Positions 58,772 through 64,000 of a stretch of DNA of 64,000 bases are shown one piece after another. The notes below the pieces were generated by a model. That model had not been told where the DNA came from. It did not search any database and was given only the letters and a program-made list of their open reading frames with translations. Source of the DNA: an uncultured bacterium. GTDB lineage: Bacteria; Actinomycetota; Coriobacteriia; Coriobacteriales; Coriobacteriaceae. The position numbers were made by a program, and so were the translations under genes. The stretch is from contig CAJMQJ010000011.1 of NCBI GenBank assembly GCA_905215525.1, forward strand, positions 9,516-73,515, given 5' to 3'. Numbering within the stretch: the first letter of the stretch is position 1; each line of letters opens with the position of its first letter.

Positions 58772-60298
58772 TTAATTCGCTCGATAGTGCGATCCGAGAC
58801 TTTCGGTTCGCTTGCGCATGGCTTTGACCATTTCCTGTGCTAGTTGAATCTGCGATTGCAGGCGGGCGAGGGCTGCGATTTCGCTGTCATTGGCGTGTGG
58901 CTTGCTCAGCGCCGTTGCGTCGTCTTGCAGGCTTTCAAGCTGTTGCAGGGCCTTGGATAGACCCGCTTCGGTCCTGTTGATCATGCAGTAGGTACTCATT
59001 GTGCGTTTGAGGCAGCGGGTCAGGCGCTCGGCGTCTGCTGTAGCTATGCCATGCTGGGGGAGGGCGATATCCATCGGTGCGGCCGCCTCAGGAGCGTCCA
59101 GCGCTGCTTGGGCTGCCGATGCGCCCGCAATGCGCCCGAACACGATGCCATTGGCACTCGACAAGCCGCCGATGCGGTCGGCGCCGTGCATGCCGCCTGT
59201 TGCCTCACCGCAGGCGAAGAGGCCCTCAATGCCCGTGTACGCGGTCATGTCGATCTTGATACCGCCGTTAGCGGCGTGGGCATACATCGCAACGCGCATC
59301 TCGTCAGTCGGGGCGATGCCGTGCTCGTCTTGCAGCCAGGTGGCAAAGGTCTGCACAAACTCTGGGACATCCTCGCGAGGGAAGTCGTAGTGGAGTGCCA
59401 GGCCTTCGACACTTGTCTGATCGATGACGAGATCGATAGCGCGGGAGGCCAAGCGTGACGTGAAGGGACCATATCCAGAGCGCTGCTCGAGCAGGTCGTC
59501 CAGCTTGTCGTCGGCAATATCTACCGGCTGGTCTACATGTACGTAGCGCCAGGTTTTCTCGTTGAAGACCAGGTTGCGCTTGGGCTCGATGAAGCCGGGC
59601 ATCATCTGCATGAACTCTATATTAGTAAGTGTTGCGCCGTGCGCCAGCGCGATGGCCTGCGAGGAGCTGAGCACATCAGCCGACGTAAGGCTGCGCTCGA
59701 ACAGGCCGCTTGTGCCACCGGCTGCGATGATCGTGGCCTTGGCGGCAAAGGGCACGATTCGATTTTCGGTGAGGTCGTAGAGCACGGTTCCGGTTATTCT
59801 GCCGTTCGTGTCCTCAACAAGGTCGATAAGCTCATGGCGGGGGAGCAGGCGAATGCCGAGCGACTCGATCCGGGCTGTCAGAGCGTCCTCAAGGGGTTTG
59901 CGGGTGAGGCCGCGCCACATGCGCGTCTTGTGGTCAAAGCAGGGGATAAACTGCTTTTGCTGGGCGCTCTCGGCGCTTTGCGGACGCTGGAGCTCAACGC
60001 CCAGGTCTTGCTCGAGCCATTCAATTGCCTGGGGAATGCCGTGGACAAACGTCTGGACAAGCTCGGGGTCGGCGACGCCGCCACCAACGGTCTGGATGGT
60101 ATCGATGAGGTCTTGTTCGTCGTCTTCGTTAACGGGTCCGATAAGTCCCAGGCCCCAGGTTCCGGGGAAGAAGCTCGATCCACTCATAGTCTTGCCGACG
60201 CTTGCCACAGCGACGGTTGCGCCCGTGCGTGCCGCTTCGATGGCGGCGCAAAGGCCCGCAATGCCAGATCCAATTACCAGTACATCAGTCGATTCCAT
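58772..60298 (-). CDS. FAD-dependent oxidoreductase (NadB/FrdA/GlpB-like)
   Basis: A 508-residue flavoprotein. The N-terminus VLVIGSGIAGLCAAIEAART (6-25) is the FAD-binding Rossmann motif, and GEATGGMHGADRIGGLSSAN (about 360-380) is the second flavin block shared by L-aspartate oxidase and fumarate reductase flavoproteins. The C-terminal helical part is short. No FeS subunit or nadA/nadC lies nearby, so a NadB role is not supported by context; it may be a soluble fumarate-reductase-like or GlpB-like protein. GAGAAAGGA precedes the ATG at 60298. Confidence 0.82.
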   Translation of the reverse strand: MESTDVLVIGSGIAGLCAAIEAARTGATVAVASVGKTMSGSSFFPGTWGLGLIGPVNEDDEQDLIDTIQTVGGGVADPELVQTFVHGIPQAIEWLEQDLGVELQRPQSAESAQQKQFIPCFDHKTRMWRGLTRKPLEDALTARIESLGIRLLPRHELIDLVEDTNGRITGTVLYDLTENRIVPFAAKATIIAAGGTSGLFERSLTSADVLSSSQAIALAHGATLTNIEFMQMMPGFIEPKRNLVFNEKTWRYVHVDQPVDIADDKLDDLLEQRSGYGPFTSRLASRAIDLVIDQTSVEGLALHYDFPREDVPEFVQTFATWLQDEHGIAPTDEMRVAMYAHAANGGIKIDMTAYTGIEGLFACGEATGGMHGADRIGGLSSANGIVFGRIAGASAAQAALDAPEAAAPMDIALPQHGIATADAERLTRCLKRTMSTYCMINRTEAGLSKALQQLESLQDDATALSKPHANDSEIAALARLQSQIQLAQEMVKAMRKRTESLGSHYRAN

Positions 60299-60485
60299 CG
60301 GATTCCTTTCTCGTCCGGCGCATTGTCGCATGGGTGATCGGCAATGGGGCCGCAAAGACTCGGCAAATCGGTAAAGGGCAAATATGGCAGGTGGGCGTCA
60401 TGGACGTTCTGACGCTCCGTCTCATCACATCTCGTATTTCGCCCCAACTGATATATCGGCATTAGCTGCCCTGCGACAGCGTAAA

Positions 60486-60520
60486 CAAAAAGAGCCGCTA
60501 CCCCGAAAGGTAGCGGCTCC
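60486..60520 (-). terminator. Terminator after the GGGtGRT operon
   Basis: On the minus strand GAGCCGCTACC-TTTCGG-GGTAGCGGCTC, an 11-bp perfect stem, is followed by TTTTTG. Confidence 0.9.
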
Positions 60521-60554
60521 AAAGCTCAACTATGTGAGCATCGCGCGGGCGCGA

Positions 60555-61559
60555 CTAGGCCTTGAGGGCCTCCTCGACGGCGACAGCGCAGGCGACGGTG
60601 GCACCGACCATGGGGTTATTGCCCATGCCGATGAGACCCATCATGTCGACGTGCGCAGGCACGGAGGAAGAACCGGCGAACTGGGCGTCGGAGTGCATGC
60701 GGCCCATGGTGTCGGTCATGCCGTAAGAGGCAGGGCCGGCGCCCATGTTGTCCGGGTGCAGGGTACGGCCAGTGCCGCCACCAGAAGCGACGGAGAAGTA
60801 CTTCTTGCCAGCCTCGAGGCGCTCCTTCTTGTAGGTGCCAGCGACGGGGTGCTGGAAGCGCGTGGGGTTGGTGGAGTTACCGGTGATCGAGATGTCGACG
60901 TTCTCGTGCCACATGATGGCAACGCCCTCGCGGACGTCGTCGGAGCCGTAGCAGTTAACGGCAGCGCGGGGACCATCGGAGTAGGGGATGGTCTCGACGA
61001 CCTTGAGCTCGCCCGTGTAGTAGTCGAACTGGGTCTTCACGTAGGTGAAGCCGTTGATGCGGGCGATGATCTGAGCGGCGTCCTTGCCCAGACCGTTGAG
61101 GATAACGCGCAGCGGCTTCTTGCGAGCCTTGTTGGCGTTCAGAGCCAGGCCGATAGCGCCCTCAGCGGCAGCGAAGGACTCGTGGCCAGCCAGGAAGGCG
61201 AAGCACTCGGTGTCGTCGGAGAGCAGCATAGCGCCCAGGTTGCCGTGGCCCAGACCGACCTTGCGGTCCTCGGCGACGGAGCCGGGAACGGTGAAGGCCT
61301 GGATGCCCTCGCCGATGATGGCGGCAGCCTCAGAAGCGGTCTTGGCGCCACGCTTGACAGCGAGAGCGCAACCGAGGGTGTAGGCCCACTCGGCGTTCTG
61401 GAAGGCGATGGACTGGGTGTTGTTGACGATCTCACGCGGGTTGAAGCCCTTGTCGGTGCAGATCTGCAGAGCTTCCTCGAGGGAGGCGATGCCGTTGTCG
61501 GCGAGGCACTTGTTGATCTTGTCAGCGCGGCGCTCGTAACCTTCGAACGTAACAGTCAT
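60555..61559 (-). CDS. GGGtGRT protein
   Basis: A 334-residue protein named after its motif, present here as SGGGTGRTLHPDNMG (about 256-270). Other marks are LGHGNLGAMLLSDDTECFAF (about 97-116) and the C-terminal GMGNNPMVGATVACA. The family is conserved in anaerobic Firmicutes and Coriobacteriia; its reaction is unknown. It starts 18 bases after the NifU-like scaffold gene on the same strand, so the two are translated from one message. Met at 61559 is preferred over 61565 for better spacing from GGGAGG. Confidence 0.88.
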   Translation of the reverse strand: MTVTFEGYERRADKINKCLADNGIASLEEALQICTDKGFNPREIVNNTQSIAFQNAEWAYTLGCALAVKRGAKTASEAAAIIGEGIQAFTVPGSVAEDRKVGLGHGNLGAMLLSDDTECFAFLAGHESFAAAEGAIGLALNANKARKKPLRVILNGLGKDAAQIIARINGFTYVKTQFDYYTGELKVVETIPYSDGPRAAVNCYGSDDVREGVAIMWHENVDISITGNSTNPTRFQHPVAGTYKKERLEAGKKYFSVASGGGTGRTLHPDNMGAGPASYGMTDTMGRMHSDAQFAGSSSVPAHVDMMGLIGMGNNPMVGATVACAVAVEEALKA

Positions 61560-61577
61560 AGTCATTTCCCTCCCTTT

Positions 61578-62312
61578 CTACTCGTGAACCGGGAACACGC
61601 TGGCGACGGAGTGAGTCTCCTCGTCGGTGCGCGGGTCGATGTACTTGGCAGCGTTCTCCCACTGACCATAGTGGCCCATAGCGCCAGCGATGGCCTCCTC
61701 GGGGGTCTTGCCGGCCTTGACGGCGTCGGTGAACTTGCCGAGGTTCAGGAACTCGAACGCGATGATCTCGTTCTTGTCGTTGAGAGCCATGCGGGTGACG
61801 TAGCCCTGAGCGAGCTCGAGGTAACGAGCGCCCTTGGCCTTGGTGCCGAACATGGTGCCGACCTGAGAGCGAAGGCCCTTGCCGAGGTCGTCGAGGGAGG
61901 CGCCCACGGGCAGGCCGCCCTCGGAGAACGCGGTCTGGCTGCGGCCGTAAACGATCTGCAGGAAGATCTCGCGCATAGCAACGTTGATGGCGTCGCAGAC
62001 GAGGTCGGTGTTGAGGGCCTCGAGGATGGTCTTACCGGGAAGGATCTCGGAAGCCATGGCGGCAGAGTGGGTCATGCCCGAGCAGCCGATGGTCTCAACG
62101 AGGGCCTCCTCGATGATGCCGTCCTTGACGTTCAGCGTGAGCTTGCAGGCGCCCTGCTGAGGTGCGCACCAACCCACACCGTGCGTAAGACCGGAGATGT
62201 CGGAAATCTCCTTAGCCTGGACCCACTTGCCCTCCTCGGGGATGGGTGCGGGGCCGTGGTATGCACCCTTGGCAACGGGGCACATGTTCTCCACTTCCTG
62301 TGAGTACTGCAT
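61578..62312 (-). CDS. NifU/IscU-like iron-sulfur scaffold homolog
   Basis: A 244-residue protein. Conserved cysteines lie in ENMCPVAKG (about 11), VGWCAPQQGACKL (two Cys, about 47-57) and VETIGCSGMTHSA (about 74-86). The last fits the IscU-type fold, whose cysteines hold an Fe-S cluster during assembly. It always seems to travel with GGGtGRT in related genomes, as far as I recall. AGAGGAGAGG precedes the ATG at 62312. No cysteine desulfurase is next to it, so the role in general Fe-S assembly is uncertain. Confidence 0.8.
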   Translation of the reverse strand: MQYSQEVENMCPVAKGAYHGPAPIPEEGKWVQAKEISDISGLTHGVGWCAPQQGACKLTLNVKDGIIEEALVETIGCSGMTHSAAMASEILPGKTILEALNTDLVCDAINVAMREIFLQIVYGRSQTAFSEGGLPVGASLDDLGKGLRSQVGTMFGTKAKGARYLELAQGYVTRMALNDKNEIIAFEFLNLGKFTDAVKAGKTPEEAIAGAMGHYGQWENAAKYIDPRTDEETHSVASVFPVHE

Positions 62313-62715
62313 GCCTCTCCTCTCTATCGTGTTGGCGTCCCGTCTGGGGGTCGTGGCTGGCGATTGCCGGGCGACCCTTCGAAAGGGACATGACATGCAG
62401 CCCCTATAATACCGCGAAATGCACGGAATATTCGGCGAACGGCTCAGTTTTCGTAGCGAGAAGTCCGGAAGTTTTAATTGAAACGGTTTAACTCTATATT
62501 CTGTGGTCGTGAACTTTTGTAGAGGGGGTTCGTCTTGGGCAAGCTTTTGGTCAGCTCTTGTAAGCGTTGCAGGGGCTGACCTGTTGCAACGGTGCCGTTC
62601 GCCGCCTGTTTATTGCCTTTGGCCGCGCGAATGTATTGTTTTGCGTGAATGTTTTGGTGGCACGCTTCAATCGTGTTGTATTGGATGGCAAGCAGATCCA
62701 GGCGAAGGGAGCGCC
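62313..62715. other. Intergenic region upstream of RAYT 2
   Basis: It should contain the promoter of the scaffold operon and that of RAYT 2. A hairpin GGTCAGC...GCTGACC lies at 62550-62582. No gene is visible. Confidence 0.5.
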
Positions 62716-63516
62716 ATGCAGCGCGTTTGGAGAACAGTTACCGGCTTTTACCATGTTTGTGCCCGCGGTACGGGCAAGCAGCTCATCTTTGAGGGCGATG
62801 AAGACCGGTGGGAGTTTTTGGAGCTGATGCGCGAGTGCTGCCGCGAGGCGGGCGTGACGGTTATCGCCTGGTGCCTTATGGGCAATCACGTGGATCTGGT
62901 GCTGGCAGATTACGAGGACGCGATGAGCGCGGCGATGCAACGACTGCTTTTGACGTACGCTCGTCGGTTCAATAAACGCACGGGGCGCACGGGCCATCTG
63001 TTCCAGAACCGTTTTGACCGGCGCTCGCTCGATACCGACCGTTATCTAATGGCCGCCATTCGCTATGTTCATGCTAATCCGCAGGAGGCGGGTATCGCCC
63101 TGATCGAGCGCTATCCGTGGAGCAGCTTTGCCGAGTATCTGCGAGCGTATGACAACGATATGACGAGGGGATTTTCGGACCCTTCTTGTGTGCTCGAGCT
63201 CTTTGAGTCTGTCAGGGGGTTTCTGGATTATTCTCTGTTAATGCCCGATGGTTCCGATCCGGTGATTCACGATATGGATGAGACAGAGTGGGAGCGGCGT
63301 GCGTTTGCCGACAAGATGGCGAAGCGCCTGGGTGTGCCGCTCAACAAACTCAAGACCGTAGCACCCTCGCGGCGAGACGGAATCATTTTCGCCCTGCACG
63401 ATGGCGGCTACACGGTGCGCGAGATCGAACGGTATACGGGAATCAGCAAGAGTACCGTCTCTCGTATCGTGCGCGCTTATGCGCGGGTGAATGCTCAGGC
63501 TGAGGGCTCGGAATAG
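62716..63516 (+). CDS. REP-associated tyrosine transposase-like protein with altered HUH motif, RAYT 2
   Basis: A 266-residue Y1 transposase-like protein similar to RAYT 1 (AWCLMGNHVDLVL against AWCLMGNHIHLLI). The HUH motif is H58-V-D60, so Asp replaces the second metal-binding His; the catalytic Tyr is kept (Y81, TYARRFNKRTGRTGHLFQNRF region). The C-terminus has a helix-turn-helix (GGYTVREIERYTGISKSTVSR, split at 226-246). AAGGGAG precedes the ATG. No CCTGCCAAA-type repeat is nearby, unlike RAYT 1. It may have lost nicking activity or use a HUD variant of the metal site. Confidence 0.85.
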   Translation: MQRVWRTVTGFYHVCARGTGKQLIFEGDEDRWEFLELMRECCREAGVTVIAWCLMGNHVDLVLADYEDAMSAAMQRLLLTYARRFNKRTGRTGHLFQNRFDRRSLDTDRYLMAAIRYVHANPQEAGIALIERYPWSSFAEYLRAYDNDMTRGFSDPSCVLELFESVRGFLDYSLLMPDGSDPVIHDMDETEWERRAFADKMAKRLGVPLNKLKTVAPSRRDGIIFALHDGGYTVREIERYTGISKSTVSRIVRAYARVNAQAEGSE

Positions 63517-63520
63517 AAAA

Positions 63521-63553
63521 TGGCCGAACCACTCTTGTCAAGCGATTCGGCCA
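63521..63553 (+). terminator. Hairpin after RAYT 2
   Basis: TGGCCGAA pairs with TTCGGCCA across a 17-base loop; the T-run is poor (CAACAAAATTCTT). Confidence 0.5.
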
Positions 63554-64000
63554 ACAAAATTCTTAAGATTTAATAGAAATTTTATATCTGATTTTTGATT
63601 ATCCGCATAAACACTATACTTTCAAGCATTTTGAAATATAGGAAAGCACTCATTTTACCACGAATTTACCACGATTGAATGAGCCTTGATATGACGTAAG
63701 AATTTGAAAAGGACACCGTATAGTTTGGTGTCCTTTTACATGAAAATCATTAGTCGCTATTGATTGTTATTATACATTTTGTTAATTGTTCTTATTTCTT
63801 TTACGTTTTTTACCGAAAATCATGAGTATTGTCCGAGAGTGATTGGTCTTGCGTATGGTTAACCCTAAAGTTATGGAAATAAGACTTAGAAGCAAACTTA
63901 AGAGTGTGTTGATAGTGCATTATCTTAAAATTTTGAACCACTATATGTATAATAGGAATTGAAGTTAAATTAGATGCTAAAAATTTGTAATTAAGAAGGA
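63554..64000. other. AT-rich gene-free end of the window
   Basis: Base composition drops sharply from GC-rich to strongly AT-rich after the RAYT 2 hairpin. No frame of any length or ribosome site is seen. One terminator (63707-63737) shows that a transcript ends here. It may be the edge of a horizontally acquired element continuing past 64000. Confidence 0.5.
63707..63737. terminator. Bidirectional terminator in the AT-rich tail
   Basis: AAAAGGACACC pairs perfectly with GGTGTCCTTTT around GTATAGTTT. Confidence 0.8.

Noticed and set aside
1..64000. CRISPR array
   Set aside because: The repeats found are isolated palindromes at single loci, not regularly spaced direct repeats, and no cas gene is present.

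Overview
This is a GC-rich bacterial window whose gene content and style (actinobacterial Rho with a very long basic, Ala-rich N-terminal arm, CarD regulator, ATP-dependent PEP carboxykinase, a GGGtGRT/NifU-like pair, many short palindromes between genes) fit a gut Coriobacteriia genome, most probably Collinsella. That assignment is inferred from protein and repeat style and was not computed. Genes are closely packed on both strands. Most have a clear purine-rich ribosome binding site, and many are followed by a strong hairpin.

Layout. 1-543: end of an M20 dipeptidase. 837-4499: pstSCAB phosphate importer. 4705-7341: ABC-F ATPase and HAD phosphatase. 7550-10988: DtxR-like regulator, a giant hairpin, then a zinc/cadmium efflux operon (SmtB-type repressor, free-standing HMA metallochaperone, P-type ATPase) with three matching operator sites. 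11308-22011: mixed region with two divergent copies of an unnamed DUF559/Vsr-like protein, a DEDDh exonuclease, a His-rich 10-TM metal exporter, nitroreductase, two tandem histidine phosphatases, a DUF1015-like protein and an M20 peptidase. 22359-26547: serCA and a K+/H+ antiporter. 26801-37349: metallophosphatase, flippase, pckA, B3/4 protein, MarR, DegV, MGMT-like protein, trpS and a lipid-linked sugar-1-phosphate transferase. 37553-39542: probable 6S RNA, PflX-type radical SAM protein, tRNA-Ala and a coiled-coil membrane protein. 39627-46128: pncB, proB, prolyl aminopeptidase-like hydrolase, proA and an HD protein. 46129-47412: a REP-associated tyrosine transposase (RAYT) flanked by inverted copies of one repeat. 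47413-57679: CarD, argS, rho, a hypothetical protein, VanZ-like protein, a ROK sugar kinase broken by two TGA codons, and an aminotransferase. 57845-58610: tRNA-His, two identical tRNA-Lys and a DinD fragment. 58772-63516: FAD oxidoreductase, the GGGtGRT/scaffold pair and a second RAYT with an altered HUH motif. The last ~480 bases are abruptly AT-rich and gene-free.

The most striking signal is a dispersed family of small hairpins (at least 16 loci). They share a GGGAC core at the 5' side of the loop but carry at least seven unrelated stem sequences. They sit against stop codons and often have A- and T-tracts on their two sides, so they could act as bidirectional terminators. One stem type is clustered only around the RAYT at 46298-47056 and bounds it as inverted repeats. 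A second, larger non-coding element type (27826-27948 and 50221-50366) also keeps a common core while the long inverted arms differ. Coding functions are mostly housekeeping: phosphate uptake, metal efflux, serine and proline synthesis, NAD salvage, translation and transcription termination.
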